Origin: Terrimicrobiaceae bacterium
GTDB lineage: Bacteria; Verrucomicrobiota; Verrucomicrobiia; Chthoniobacterales; Terrimicrobiaceae
Direction: 5' to 3'
DNA length: 64,000 nucleotides
NCBI GenBank assembly: GCA_018402345.1
Contig: JAGYIV010000010.1
Coordinates: forward strand, 434,001-498,000
Made by a program: the position numbers and the translations under genes
The notes under the pieces: generated by a model
Seen by the model: the letters and a program-made list of their open reading frames with translations, nothing else
What the model was told of the DNA's origin: nothing
Database searches by the model: none
Shown: positions 17,825 to 26,185 of the stretch, piece by piece
How positions within the stretch are numbered: position 1 is the first letter of the stretch
Layout of the letters: each line of letters starts with the position of its first letter

Positions 17825-18469
17825 ATGCACCCTGCCCCAACCAACCACTCGACGTCGGCCGCTGATCCCGTCCGGTTGGTCTGCCCGCGGTGCCTTGCCC
17901 CGTGCCTCGATAGGACCTTGTCCAAAGGCGAATACCTCCGCTGCGCCCGCTGCCATGCCCAGTTGAAGTCCTTCAGGCAAGGGAACAGCTTCCAGCCGCT
18001 CTGGGCGTTTTCCAGCGCGGGCCTGATCAGCATGGTGCTCGCAAACACCCGCCCCATCCTCCATTTCGAGGTCGCCGGAAAATCGCAGCAGAACCTCATC
18101 CTCACGGGCATCGAGAGCCTCTGGAGCGAGGGCTTCGGCATCATCGCCGCCCTCGTCTTTTTTTGCACCATCGCCGCCCCATTTCTTTACCTCGCCGCGC
18201 TCTGGTATGTCGGCGGATCCTGCACCCTCGGAGCAAGGTGGCCAGGCCTGCGCCTCGCGGCCAAAACAGCCTCCATGCTGGAGAGCATGAACCTCCTCCC
18301 GGTCTTTGCCGTCGCTTGCGTGGTCTCAGTCGTGAAATTGCGCACGATCGGAAACGTCACCTGGGACGCTGGGGCTCTCTGGATCGGCATCGCCTCGCTC
18401 TTCACTCTGCTCGCCATGCAAGCCCATAATTCCGGCCAGGTCGCCATCACGCTCGAGGAGTCTTCATGA
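17825..18469 (+). CDS. PqiA/LetA-type membrane protein, N-terminal half protein
   Basis: A 214-residue inner-membrane protein. Residues 20-48 hold a four-cysteine zinc-ribbon (CPRCLAPC and CARCHAQL), followed by four hydrophobic segments starting near residues 60, 100, 150 and 182. This is the layout of one PqiA domain. In E. coli PqiA and LetA carry two such domains in one polypeptide; here the second domain is a separate gene that overlaps by 4 bp. It likely forms, with the next protein, the inner-membrane partner that loads lipids into the MCE tunnel encoded third in the operon. Confidence 0.88.
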   Translation: MHPAPTNHSTSAADPVRLVCPRCLAPCLDRTLSKGEYLRCARCHAQLKSFRQGNSFQPLWAFSSAGLISMVLANTRPILHFEVAGKSQQNLILTGIESLWSEGFGIIAALVFFCTIAAPFLYLAALWYVGGSCTLGARWPGLRLAAKTASMLESMNLLPVFAVACVVSVVKLRTIGNVTWDAGALWIGIASLFTLLAMQAHNSGQVAITLEESS

Positions 18470-18966
18470 CCGACAGCACCCGTCTCGCCGTCTCCCGATC
18501 ACTCCTCGTCTCGGCGGTCATTCTTTACATCCCCGCCAACGCCATTCCGGTCATGACCATCACCCTCCCCGGGCAGGTGGAAAACCTCACCGTCCTCGGC
18601 GGCGTGGAGGAACTCTACAATTCGGGCCTTGTTCCAGTGGCGGGCATCGTGTTCCTCGCGAGCATCCTCGTGCCCCTTATGAAAATCTTCGCCCTCTCTT
18701 GGCTCCACGCGACCCAAGGAAGCGACAAACACCGCCACGCCCGCATGGCCGTCCACGGCTTCCTCGTAAAAATCGGCAGCTGGGCGATGATCGACATTTT
18801 TCTCCTCTCGGTCCTTGCAGCAGTCGGACAACTCGGCGTGCTCGCGGGAGTCGAACCCCGCGAGGGTTCCATCTTTTTCTGCGCCCTGATCCTCTCGACC
18901 TATTTCTCTGCGGAGGTTTACAAGCCTTGGTTGATCTGGCAGGAATCCCACGCCAAGGCACGATGA
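18466..18966 (+). CDS. PqiA/LetA-type membrane protein, C-terminal half protein
   Basis: A 166-residue protein corresponding to a second PqiA domain, with four predicted membrane segments and the conserved IPANAIPVMTI near the first helix, GIVFLASILVPLMKI, and VKIGSWAMIDIFLLSVLAA. It lacks the cysteine zinc-ribbon of the first half-protein. Start and stop both overlap neighbours by 4 bp (ATGA), so all three genes of the operon are translationally coupled. Splitting of PqiA into two genes is seen in several lineages and is not a frameshift here, because each gene has its own start signal. Confidence 0.88.
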   Translation: MTDSTRLAVSRSLLVSAVILYIPANAIPVMTITLPGQVENLTVLGGVEELYNSGLVPVAGIVFLASILVPLMKIFALSWLHATQGSDKHRHARMAVHGFLVKIGSWAMIDIFLLSVLAAVGQLGVLAGVEPREGSIFFCALILSTYFSAEVYKPWLIWQESHAKAR

Positions 18967-21263
18967 ACACCGACGACTCCCAACCCTCCCCGCCCGTCGA
19001 CCTCGGCGAGGTCGTCCGCGTCAAAAAAAACCCAACCCTCTGGGTGTGGATTTTCCCGCTTCTGGCGGCGGCCGCCGCTGGCTGGTTCTTCTACCAGGAA
19101 ATCGAATCCCTCGGCCCAACCATCGAAGTCACCTTCGAAGAGACACCAGGCATCGCCGAGGGCAAAACCCGCCTCACCTACCGCGGAGTCGAGTCGGGCA
19201 CCGTCGAGGCCGTGACCCTCGACAAGGAACTCGGTGGCGTGGTCGTCAAGATTCGCCTCAAAAAATTCGCCGCTGGCCTCGCCACGCGGGACACCGTCTT
19301 CTGGATCGAACGCCCAGTCTTCAATCTCGCCGAGATGACCGGTATCGAGTCCATCGTCGTGGGCAACTCGATCCAGGCATCGACACCCGGCGGCCCGCCC
19401 CGCACCCGCTTCGAAGGCGACAGCAAACCACCCCTCGTGTCGCTCAAACCAGGCTACTTCACCGTCAACCTCCAGGGTGACGATGTTCCCTTTCTCAACA
19501 AAGGCGCTCCAGTCTACCACCGCGGCATCAAAGCCGGCTTCGTCCGCTCAAAAAGCCTCGATGGATCGGGCGATGCCGTCATCGAACTCAGCCTCGCCCC
19601 GGAATTCCGCTCGACCGTGCGCACCACCTCGCGCTTCTGGTCACTTCCTGCATCGCGATTCACTTTCGGCCAGCACGGGTTCGACATCGAGATCGAAGGC
19701 ATCGATGCCCTTGTTCAGGGAGCGATCTCCTACGACCACTTCGACCGTGAAGGCATGGAGGCCTCCGCGAACCTTCTCTTCCCCATCCTCCCCACCGAAT
19801 TCTCGGCCCGTTGCTCGGGCACGCTGCTCTCCGTTTCCTTTGAAAACGGCCAAGGCCTTCTTCCAGGCCAGACCACCGTCAACTACCTCGGACATCCCGT
19901 CGGCATCGTGGAAAACGTCACCGTCGATCCGACGACATCCACACTCGCCGCCACACTGCGCCTCGAACCAGCGCACGAGAACCTCGCGCGCGCCGACAGC
20001 ATCTTCCGCATTGTTCGCCCGAGCGTTTCGCTCGATGGCGTCACCGGCCTGGACACCCTACTCACAGGCGCCTACATCGCCTTGGAACCCGGTTCGTCGG
20101 ACTCCCTTGCCACCACCTTCCAAGGCGCCTCGAGCGACACCACCAGCGCCGCAGCACATGCCGAGGGCGGCCTTCAGATCACCCTTCGCTCCGATGACAT
20201 TCCAGGCCTCGGCAAGGGAACTCCACTCCTCCACAAAGGCATCGTGGCGGGAACCGTGCTGGAAAAAACGCTCGACCCCTCTGGCACTCCCCTCCTCCGC
20301 GCAGTGATAAATCCCGCTTACCAAAACATCGTCACAACCCAGACCCGCTTCTGGCGATTCGCCGCAACCAGCGTCAAGGCTGGACCGGGCGTGCTCGAGG
20401 TGGAACTCGAAAACCTCAAGTCGCTCATCCATGGCGGCATCTCCTTCGATGCGTTCGGCGCGAAGGGAACACCCTCGGAGCCGGGGGCGGAATTCCGCCT
20501 CTACAAAACACACGCCGCCGCGAAGGCTGTCTCGCCGCCGGTGCGCATCCAGTTCAAAAACGGGCGCGGCCTCGTCGCCTGGCGCACCGAAGTCCGCTAC
20601 CTCGGCGTTCCTGTCGGCCTCGTGGAAAACGTGGAAACCGGCAACGGCTCCGTCACCGCCACCGTGCGCTTTGACAACGGACATGAAACCCTCCGCCGCA
20701 AAGGCTCGATCTACTCGGTCGTCCGCCCGAACATCTCGCTCCAAGGCATCACCGGCCTGGAAACACTTGTCAGCGGCGTCTACATCGAATGCATCCCGGG
20801 CGACTCGACTGCGACCACCGATTTCTTCGTGGGCCGCTCGACCATCGAATCCGAGGAAATCCTCCACGGCGGCCTCACCCTCAAACTCACCGCGCCGGAG
20901 ACACCCATCACTGCCGGTGCGCCGATCGTCTACCGGGGCATCACTGTGGGTCGCGTGGTGGAAAAAAACCTCTCCTCCGACTCCCGTAGCATCGTCCTCA
21001 CCATAATCATCGACCGCCAATACGCCCACCTCGTCAGAACCACCTCGCGCTTCTGGAACTCCAGCGGCCTCAAGGCCTCGTTGGGCATCCTCAAGTTCCG
21101 CATCGATGCCGAATCCGTCGTGAGCCAAGGTGGCCGCATCTCCCTCGCGACCCCAGAGACCTCCCCGCTGGCTCCGAAAGCCAAATCGGGTGCCTCATTC
21201 GAGCTGTTCTCAACACCGGAGCCGGTCTGGATGAAATGGAATCCGTCGATCCCGCAAAATTGA
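18963..21263 (+). CDS. MCE-domain lipid transport protein (PqiB/LetB type) with six MCE domains
   Basis: A 766-residue protein with one N-terminal membrane segment (about residues 25-44) and a long periplasmic region. Six MCE domains can be counted by their recurring pattern (a beta strand, then a glycine-rich turn, then VxYRG or VxYLG, then V-G-x-V): they begin near residues 52, 164, 287, 404, 525 and 637. E. coli PqiB has three and LetB (YebT) seven, so this protein is intermediate. Such proteins form hexameric rings stacked into a tunnel that spans the periplasm and moves phospholipids between membranes. The ATG at 18963 overlaps the upstream stop. The product should act with the two PqiA-type proteins. 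Confidence 0.9.
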   Translation: MNTDDSQPSPPVDLGEVVRVKKNPTLWVWIFPLLAAAAAGWFFYQEIESLGPTIEVTFEETPGIAEGKTRLTYRGVESGTVEAVTLDKELGGVVVKIRLKKFAAGLATRDTVFWIERPVFNLAEMTGIESIVVGNSIQASTPGGPPRTRFEGDSKPPLVSLKPGYFTVNLQGDDVPFLNKGAPVYHRGIKAGFVRSKSLDGSGDAVIELSLAPEFRSTVRTTSRFWSLPASRFTFGQHGFDIEIEGIDALVQGAISYDHFDREGMEASANLLFPILPTEFSARCSGTLLSVSFENGQGLLPGQTTVNYLGHPVGIVENVTVDPTTSTLAATLRLEPAHENLARADSIFRIVRPSVSLDGVTGLDTLLTGAYIALEPGSSDSLATTFQGASSDTTSAAAHAEGGLQITLRSDDIPGLGKGTPLLHKGIVAGTVLEKTLDPSGTPLLRAVINPAYQNIVTTQTRFWRFAATSVKAGPGVLEVELENLKSLIHGGISFDAFGAKGTPSEPGAEFRLYKTHAAAKAVSPPVRIQFKNGRGLVAWRTEVRYLGVPVGLVENVETGNGSVTATVRFDNGHETLRRKGSIYSVVRPNISLQGITGLETLVSGVYIECIPGDSTATTDFFVGRSTIESEEILHGGLTLKLTAPETPITAGAPIVYRGITVGRVVEKNLSSDSRSIVLTIIIDRQYAHLVRTTSRFWNSSGLKASLGILKFRIDAESVVSQGGRISLATPETSPLAPKAKSGASFELFSTPEPVWMKWNPSIPQN

Positions 21264-21278
21264 CCGCACCATCATCCC

Positions 21279-21722
21279 TCAGCGGAACGTGATCTTCACG
21301 CTCCCCTTGGGCTGGAGGCTGTCCGCCAAGACAGGCGCGCTCGGCGCGACCGGCGCAGCCTCCCCGCCGGTCAAGGCGTTCTTCAACGCTCCCTCCACAA
21401 GCTGCGCACAGTGGATTTTCATCGGCGGCAACGGCCCGAGCGGTGCGGAGAGATCCTCGCCGGACATCTCCATCGCCTCCTGCGGCGTTTTCCCCTTGAT
21501 CAACTCGGTGGCCATGCTCGCCACCGCGATCGCCGTCTGGCAACCGAACGACTGGAACGTGGCCCTGTCAATGACACGGCGCCCGCCCTCATCGCGGAAT
21601 TTGATCCACATCCGCAGCATGTCGCCGCAGTCGCCGCTGCCTGCCGTCCCCACGGCATCGGCCCCTGTCATTTCCCCGAGATTCTTCGGATCCCGGATCG
21701 CCTCGTCGATAGTGTTGCTCAT
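21279..21722 (-). CDS. IscU/NifU-like iron-sulfur cluster scaffold
   Basis: A 147-residue protein with the three scaffold cysteines of the NifU N-terminal/IscU family: GSGDCGD (C31), GCQTAI and IHCAQL. The segment between C1 and C2 (WIKFRDEGGRRVIDRATFQSFGC) follows the IscU pattern, and AIAVASMATELIKGKTPQEA is typical. The C-terminal 30 residues are an alanine/proline-rich tail not found in IscU. The ATG at 21722 overlaps the stop of the upstream rhodanese-like gene by 4 bp. No cysteine desulfurase is encoded nearby. Its role would be assembly of [2Fe-2S] or [4Fe-4S] clusters and transfer to apoproteins such as the ferredoxin encoded 1 kb away. Confidence 0.85.
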   Translation of the reverse strand: MSNTIDEAIRDPKNLGEMTGADAVGTAGSGDCGDMLRMWIKFRDEGGRRVIDRATFQSFGCQTAIAVASMATELIKGKTPQEAMEMSGEDLSAPLGPLPPMKIHCAQLVEGALKNALTGGEAAPVAPSAPVLADSLQPKGSVKITFR

Positions 21723-22252
21723 TCGACCGTATAGCGTGGCAAAGCCGCATCCACCTCGCAACTCCAGGCATCGATCCCCCCGCGAAGAGCCCTCGCGTGT
21801 TGAAACCCATGCCCGCTGAAATACGCCGCCGCATCAAGCGTCCGCGTGCCAGTGTGATCGACCATCACCAACACAGTGTCCTTCGGCCAACTTCCCATGA
21901 TCTCTTGGACCAATTCCTGACTGAACAACCGCGCCCCCTCGATCTGCACGGCCTCGAACTCCTCGCGCGTCCGCACATCCAAAAAACGGGCCTTCCCCTC
22001 TGTCAACAACGCCGCCGCCTCCGAAGGATCGATAAACACCTTCTCGTCCTGCGCGTGCGCCTCGAGAATCGTGGCCACCGCGGCCTCGGGATCCACTCCG
22101 GGGTTTCTCGCACACACGCCTGCCAGCGTCTCTTCGGGCTGGAACCCACAACTCGCGCAGCCCCCGATATGGTAGTGGCGAAACAGCGCCCGCTGCGCAC
22201 CGGGGCACGCCTCGAGGATTTCACGCATGGTCATGTCGACAGTGATCTTCAT
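21719..22252 (-). CDS. DUF1858-like plus rhodanese-fold protein without catalytic cysteine
   Basis: A 177-residue two-part protein. Residues 1-60 resemble the DUF1858 domain, with MTMREILEACPGAQRALF and a CxxC pair (GGCASCGF). Residues 75-177 have the rhodanese fold: RFLDVRTREEFEAVQIEGA, then LVMVDHTGTRTLDAAAYF and GHGFQHARALRGGIDAW. In active rhodaneses the loop after the central strand begins with the sulfur-carrying cysteine; here that position is aspartate (VDHTGTR), so sulfurtransferase activity is not expected. It is coupled by a 4-bp overlap to the IscU-like gene, which points to a binding or regulatory role in iron-sulfur assembly. The start at 22252 gives MKITVDMTM. Confidence 0.75.
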   Translation of the reverse strand: MKITVDMTMREILEACPGAQRALFRHYHIGGCASCGFQPEETLAGVCARNPGVDPEAAVATILEAHAQDEKVFIDPSEAAALLTEGKARFLDVRTREEFEAVQIEGARLFSQELVQEIMGSWPKDTVLVMVDHTGTRTLDAAAYFSGHGFQHARALRGGIDAWSCEVDAALPRYTVE

Positions 22253-22321
22253 GGGCCACACGATGCACCCGCCGCCACGCCCGCGCAATTCCCAAGCGAC
22301 CGCAAAAACGCCCCCAGCCCG

Positions 22322-22678
22322 TCAAGACAGGCGGAACTTGATTTCCCTAATCGCTTTTTTGCCGAACCGCTCCTGTAGCTTGGCCAAGATCTTCGGTTTC
22401 CAGTGCCTCTCCAACTCGTAGCGCACGCTCGGTTGCAACACCTGAATGCTCAACACCCCGCCGCTCAACCCGCACGGCGCGGCATGACGGGAGAGGAAAT
22501 CCCCCACCAACCCGCTCCACGCCTCGCGCACCTGTTCCTCGGCGACCATCTCGGACAGGCCGAGCTTGGGCATCAGCTTTTGCAGGATGTCGCCCACCGC
22601 GGCACAACGGTCCCTTTTTTCGACCGTCTGGGGCAACCCCCTCCACTCTTCGAGGATTTTGAGCCTGAGCGGATGCAT
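22322..22678 (-). CDS. DciA-like protein (DUF721)
   Basis: A 118-residue basic protein of the DUF721 family. Members such as DciA help to load the replicative helicase DnaB in bacteria that lack DnaC. The recognisable part is VREAWSGLVGDFLSRHAAPCGLSGGVLSIQV, followed by the tryptophan-containing segment ERHWKPKILAKLQERFG. The start codon at 22678 lies directly against the T-tract of an intrinsic terminator, so the gene must be reached by read-through, from a promoter inside that hairpin region, or from a leaderless message. The assignment to DciA function is by family only. Confidence 0.75.
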   Translation of the reverse strand: MHPLRLKILEEWRGLPQTVEKRDRCAAVGDILQKLMPKLGLSEMVAEEQVREAWSGLVGDFLSRHAAPCGLSGGVLSIQVLQPSVRYELERHWKPKILAKLQERFGKKAIREIKFRLS

Positions 22679-22709
22679 AAAAAAAGGCCCCCGTGTTCAG
22701 CGGGGGCCC
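22679..22709 (-). terminator. Intrinsic terminator after the ferredoxin gene
   Basis: An 8-bp GC stem (GGCCCCCG at 22687-22694 with CGGGGGCC at 22702-22709, loop of 7) is followed, reading leftward, by eight T residues at 22686-22679. It ends the ferredoxin transcript and abuts the DciA start codon. Confidence 0.85.
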
Positions 22710-22735
22710 CCGAAGGTCTTCAACGGAGCTACCCC

Positions 22736-22969
22736 CTACGCGCCATCGCTGCCAATCGCCTCGACCGGGCAGCCGTCCATCGCCTCTTGGCAGAGAGCCT
22801 CCTCCTCGGAAGACTCCGGCTGCTTGAAGACATAGCTGTGGCCGCCGTCGTCGTTGCGGGTGAAGTTGGCCGGAGCCGTCTCGCGGCACAGATCGCAATC
22901 GATGCATTGATCGTCCACGTAGAATTTCCCGGTCACGTTGTCGCTGTATTTATTTGCTGCGTCTGCCAT
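22736..22969 (-). CDS. Ferredoxin, single [4Fe-4S] type
   Basis: A 77-residue acidic protein. The cluster ligands are CIDCDLC near residues 22-28 and the distal CPVEAI near residue 69, with an additional cysteine in ALCQEAMDG that could form a disulfide, as in single-cluster ferredoxins. YVDDQCIDCDLC and GHSYVFKQP are typical of small 4Fe ferredoxins in this group. The ATG at 22969 gives MADAANKYSDN. It is a soluble electron carrier; the partner is not evident, though the convergently and divergently placed neighbours include an IscU-like scaffold and HemQ. It is followed by a strong terminator. Confidence 0.92.
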   Translation of the reverse strand: MADAANKYSDNVTGKFYVDDQCIDCDLCRETAPANFTRNDDGGHSYVFKQPESSEEEALCQEAMDGCPVEAIGSDGA

Positions 22970-23069
22970 AATTTTTGTGCTGAAAAACAGCCGCAAATTC
23001 GGCATCCACGCTCCCGATTGCAATCTCTTTTTCAGTCCAACCGGAAATTCATTCGCGCCTTTCAAACCC

Positions 23070-23888
23070 ATGCAAGAAACACCAGCCATCCTACCCGCCG
23101 AGGGCCTCCACGTCGTCCACCTCTTCTTCCGTGTCGAACACTCCCAGTGGGAACTCCTCGACACCAAGGCCCGCATCGCCGCCAAGACCGCACTGGCCGA
23201 ACTCGTCCGCGAAATCCGCGCCCTCCCACAAACTCAGCTCCTCCTCTTCAGCATGGTCACACCCAAGGCGGACCTCGGCTTCATGCTCCTCACCCCCGAC
23301 CTCCAGGTCGCCGATGCCATGTCCAAGCGCCTCGCCCTCGCCCTCGGCCCAGACATCCTTACCCCCACCTTCACCTGGCTCTCGATGACCGAACGCAGCG
23401 AATACACCACCTCGGAGGACGAATACGCCACCTCCCTCCAAGCCGAAGAGGGCCTCGCCAGCGGCTCTCCGGAGTTCACCGAAAAAATGGAGGCCTTCCG
23501 CACCCGCATGGCGAAATACCTCCAAGACCGCCTCTACCCGAACATGCCGGACTGGCCCGTCGTCTGCCTCTACCCCATGTCGAAACGACGCGCCCCTAGC
23601 CAAAACTGGTATGCCCTCGATTTCGACACCCGCAAGAAACTCATGGCTGGCCACGCCCGTGTCGGCCGCACCTACGCGGGCCGCGTCCGCCAACTCATCA
23701 CCGGCTCCACCGGACTCGACGACGAGGAGTGGTTCGTCACCCTCTTCGCTCACACCACTTCGGAACTCAAATCCATCGTCTACGAGATGCGCTTCGACGA
23801 AGTCAGCGCCCAATACGCGGAGTTCGGTGAATTCCTCATCGGCATCCAGCTCCCCCTCGACTCCCTCTACGCCCGCCTCAACCTCTGA
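23070..23888 (+). CDS. hemQ: Coproheme decarboxylase (chlorite dismutase family)
   Basis: A 272-residue member of the HemQ/chlorite dismutase family. In the coproporphyrin-dependent pathway HemQ removes two propionates from coproheme III to give heme b. The catalytic tyrosine is Y168 in LYPMSKRR. The axial heme ligand is H195 in MAGHARVGRTYAGRV, and TGLDDEEWFVTLFA follows as in the family. The arginine typical of true chlorite dismutases near the distal site is not apparent. The ATG at 23070 gives the expected length. The gene is divergent from the ferredoxin gene. Other heme genes are not in this window. Confidence 0.9.
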   Translation: MQETPAILPAEGLHVVHLFFRVEHSQWELLDTKARIAAKTALAELVREIRALPQTQLLLFSMVTPKADLGFMLLTPDLQVADAMSKRLALALGPDILTPTFTWLSMTERSEYTTSEDEYATSLQAEEGLASGSPEFTEKMEAFRTRMAKYLQDRLYPNMPDWPVVCLYPMSKRRAPSQNWYALDFDTRKKLMAGHARVGRTYAGRVRQLITGSTGLDDEEWFVTLFAHTTSELKSIVYEMRFDEVSAQYAEFGEFLIGIQLPLDSLYARLNL

Positions 23889-23900
23889 GGCGCGCGACCA

Positions 23901-24698
23901 CTACAGGATCCGCGAGACCACCCTTTCAGCCAATCCGGCGATCAACGCCGACACCTCCACGGCGCTGTGAAGCAGGTCCCCGCCGAAACACCCCCACGTC
24001 ACCCGCGAGGATCCAACCACCAGCAGGCACGAGATCACCGCGAGGTTTGCCACATACACAAACGCCAGCGAAAACAACGTTCCCCCATACTCGATATCCG
24101 GCTGCCCCTTGTAGATCATCCACACCGTGTAAGCCAAGTGCAGCACCCAAGTGAACCCGATCCCTGCAAAAAGCACCCTCTCGTCCCCAGGCACCCCGAG
24201 CCCCCCAACCGCCACTGCATAGGCGGCCAGCCACACCACCGTGTAAAAAGGAAACACATACGGAGCCAGCACGATCCACGTGTTCGTCTTGTCTGTCACG
24301 ATGTGCCCCCCCTCCATCCTCGCTGCAAACTCATGCACCCGCCCGCCGTGCAACCACACCCAGATCGCGTGTGAAAACTCGTGCCCGATCACATACAAAA
24401 ACACCAGCGGCTTGAAAAAAAAGAACCACAGCAACGCCGAGGCCCCACCCGCCCCGAACCACACCAACGGTCCCTCAGCCAGCAATCCCCCACCCGCCGC
24501 CGTGCGCAAAAATGCCCTTAAAAACGCCAACGTCAACACCACACACGGCAACACCAAAAACACCCCCGCCCATGCCTTCACCCACTTCTTGGGCACATAC
24601 CCGGGCTCGACCCCCGTGATCGCCACATACATCGAGCGCAGCGGTTGGGGCTTCTTGGATTTCGCCGGTCGGGGCATGGCGGACTTAAGCAAATCCAC
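23901..24698 (-). CDS. M50-like membrane zinc metalloprotease/hypothetical
   Basis: A membrane protein of about 265 residues with roughly six hydrophobic segments. VIGHEFSHAIWVWLHGG carries the HExxH zinc motif inside a membrane helix, as in site-2-type (M50) proteases, and YVIGHEFSHA is a good match. A second conserved piece for the M50 third zinc ligand is not clear, so the protein could be an inactive relative. Start choice is uncertain: a GTG at 24698 has GGCGGAGGGG just upstream and is preferred; an ATG at 24713 touches the T-tract of the rpsT terminator, and another ATG lies at 24677. It is convergent with hemQ, 12 bp apart. Confidence 0.65.
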   Translation of the reverse strand: MDLLKSAMPRPAKSKKPQPLRSMYVAITGVEPGYVPKKWVKAWAGVFLVLPCVVLTLAFLRAFLRTAAGGGLLAEGPLVWFGAGGASALLWFFFFKPLVFLYVIGHEFSHAIWVWLHGGRVHEFAARMEGGHIVTDKTNTWIVLAPYVFPFYTVVWLAAYAVAVGGLGVPGDERVLFAGIGFTWVLHLAYTVWMIYKGQPDIEYGGTLFSLAFVYVANLAVISCLLVVGSSRVTWGCFGGDLLHSAVEVSALIAGLAERVVSRIL

Positions 24699-24713
24699 AA
24701 CCCCTCCGCCCAT

Positions 24714-24750
24714 AAAAAAACGGCACCGGGAATCTCGACTCCCGATGCCG
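24714..24750 (-). terminator. Intrinsic terminator after rpsT
   Basis: An 11-bp stem (24721-24731 with 24740-24750, one G-U pair, 8-base loop) followed leftward by seven T residues (24720-24714). It ends the rpsT message. Confidence 0.88.
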
Positions 24751-24796
24751 TGTTGAAATGGATCCTGTCAACCGGGCAACCGCCCGATTTCCAGCG

Positions 24797-25075
24797 TCAG
24801 GCCGCAGCGGCCTTCGACATGCCCGCGAGCGCCTTGTTCAAGCGGCTCTTACGGCGGGAGGCCACGTTGCGGTGGATGATTCCACGCTTGGCAGCCTTGT
24901 CCAATGCCGAGGCGAATTTTTCAAACTGCTCCTTCGCTCCCGCCGCATCGCCCGAAGCGACCACGCTGTTGAGTTTTTTCTGACTCGATTTGATCGCGGA
25001 AATGACGCTCGCATTCCGGTTGTGGCGGACGATGCTCTGACGAGCGCTCTTCGCTGCTGATTTTGTGTTGGCCAT
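24797..25075 (-). CDS. rpsT: 30S ribosomal protein S20
   Basis: A 92-residue, lysine- and alanine-rich protein beginning MANTKSAAKSARQS, the standard S20 start. The C-terminal half has IHRNVASRRKSRLNKAL, the conserved 16S rRNA-binding segment. S20 binds the 5' domain of 16S rRNA early in 30S assembly. The gene stands alone between a tRNA gene and a membrane protease gene, with a strong terminator. Only 14 bp separate its start from the tRNA 3' end, so the tRNA and rpsT are probably transcribed together and then processed. Confidence 0.96.
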   Translation of the reverse strand: MANTKSAAKSARQSIVRHNRNASVISAIKSSQKKLNSVVASGDAAGAKEQFEKFASALDKAAKRGIIHRNVASRRKSRLNKALAGMSKAAAA

Positions 25076-25089
25076 AAAAATTTTTTTGG

Positions 25090-25164
25090 TGGTGCCAGAG
25101 GGGAGAATCGAACTCCCGACCAAGGGCTTATGAGTCCCCTGCTCTACCGCTGAGCTACCCTGGC
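25090..25164 (-). tRNA. tRNA with anticodon CAU (tRNA-Met elongator, or tRNA-Ile2)
   Basis: A full cloverleaf of 75 nt with encoded CCA. The acceptor stem is GCCAGGG with CTCTGGC. The D stem is GCTC/GAGC, the anticodon loop CTCATAA, and the T arm GGGAG-TTCGATT-CTCCC. The anticodon is CAU. The paired first acceptor base and the lack of three consecutive G-C pairs at the base of the anticodon stem argue against initiator tRNA. Elongator methionine and lysidine-modified isoleucine tRNAs cannot be separated with certainty by eye. Confidence 0.92.
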
Positions 25165-25451
25165 AAGTCTTTGTTTTTTGGGTTGTTCCAGAGCCCGCGA
25201 CGCGCTGGACACCATCTCCATGCCACGCCACCGACAGCCGCCGGACCGCGCACCATAGCGCCCCGCCTCCCGGAGGCAAGCCAAAATCTCCTCCAAAAGC
25301 GCGAAATGACCCGAATGTAAACTGCCCGCAACTTTTTTGGCCGACCGGCCATTTTTTTTGCGGAATCCCGGCTGTCGGCTGCATCAAAGCCAAGGCGCAC
25401 ATCGTCACATCAGTCGCCAAAACGGTCGCATGAACCACGCTCCCACTTTTT

Positions 25452-25907
25452 TCAATCGAACCAAAGGAACTTGCGCCACAGTCCCGTGGTTTTAATGCGA
25501 TTTTCTTCTCGGATTCCAAAAGGGCTTCCCTCGGAGACATCGGTTTCCAGAAGTCCCATCCTGTAGAGCGGATAGTAAACATAGCCTGCAAGATACGGGT
25601 CCTCGTTCATGTAATCGGTCGCGGCATCCTGCAGGTTGCGCAACGGCACCGGCAGCAGAATGCGACTGGCAAGACCCGCGACGGGCGTCCAATCCCGCAC
25701 TTCCGTGTCCATCCTCCAGAGGATTGCGGGCATGGTCGCTTGAATCCCTGGAAATTCGCGATGGGGCATGTCGTAACCGAGATTGTAGCGCTGGAAATAG
25801 GCCCGAAAAATCTCCATGACCGCGCGGATCGTCTCGCGCCAACTCTGCGGCATGCTGAGGCGCTCGAAAACGCTCTCCACAAACGTGCGGGTCAGATTTC
25901 CACCCAT
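25452..25907 (-). CDS. Hypothetical protein
   Basis: A protein of about 151 residues starting MGGNLTRTFVESVFERLSMP; an in-frame start 15 codons upstream (25952) is possible. It has no signal peptide, membrane segment or recognised motif. It is rich in aromatic residues (YFQRYNLGYD, YVYYPLYRMG) with a conserved-looking run MPAILWRMDTEVRDWTPVAGLASR. It stands alone in a 1-kb interval between the tRNA/rpsT unit and the tRNA-Phe fragment, the last gene before the putative island boundary. The 287 bp between it and the tRNA (25165-25451) show no feature I can support. Confidence 0.55.
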   Translation of the reverse strand: MGGNLTRTFVESVFERLSMPQSWRETIRAVMEIFRAYFQRYNLGYDMPHREFPGIQATMPAILWRMDTEVRDWTPVAGLASRILLPVPLRNLQDAATDYMNEDPYLAGYVYYPLYRMGLLETDVSEGSPFGIREENRIKTTGLWRKFLWFD

Positions 25908-26185
25908 GCCGCCGCTTTCTCTATAGACGCAATAGTAAAAAACCATCCCCAACCAACACTATCAACCATCCGCCGAAAAAACCGCCAGTTGTGAGAGGGG
26001 GTGCCAATGGATCGGAAACGATTGTTTTTTCAACTCGCTTACAAAAGGCTGTGTGGAGAATTTCAGTTTGATCTTTGATGCTGTAAACGACACCGGAAAA
26101 CATCGCTGTAAACAGAACGACATTATCACACTCAGCAGTTTTCCGGGCAACAAGACCGCGCCGAACCGCATAAACAGTGGGGGAG

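Noticed and set aside
25090-25164. Initiator tRNA-fMet as identity of the CAU tRNA
   Set aside because: The first acceptor base is paired and the anticodon stem lacks the three G-C pairs of initiator tRNAs.
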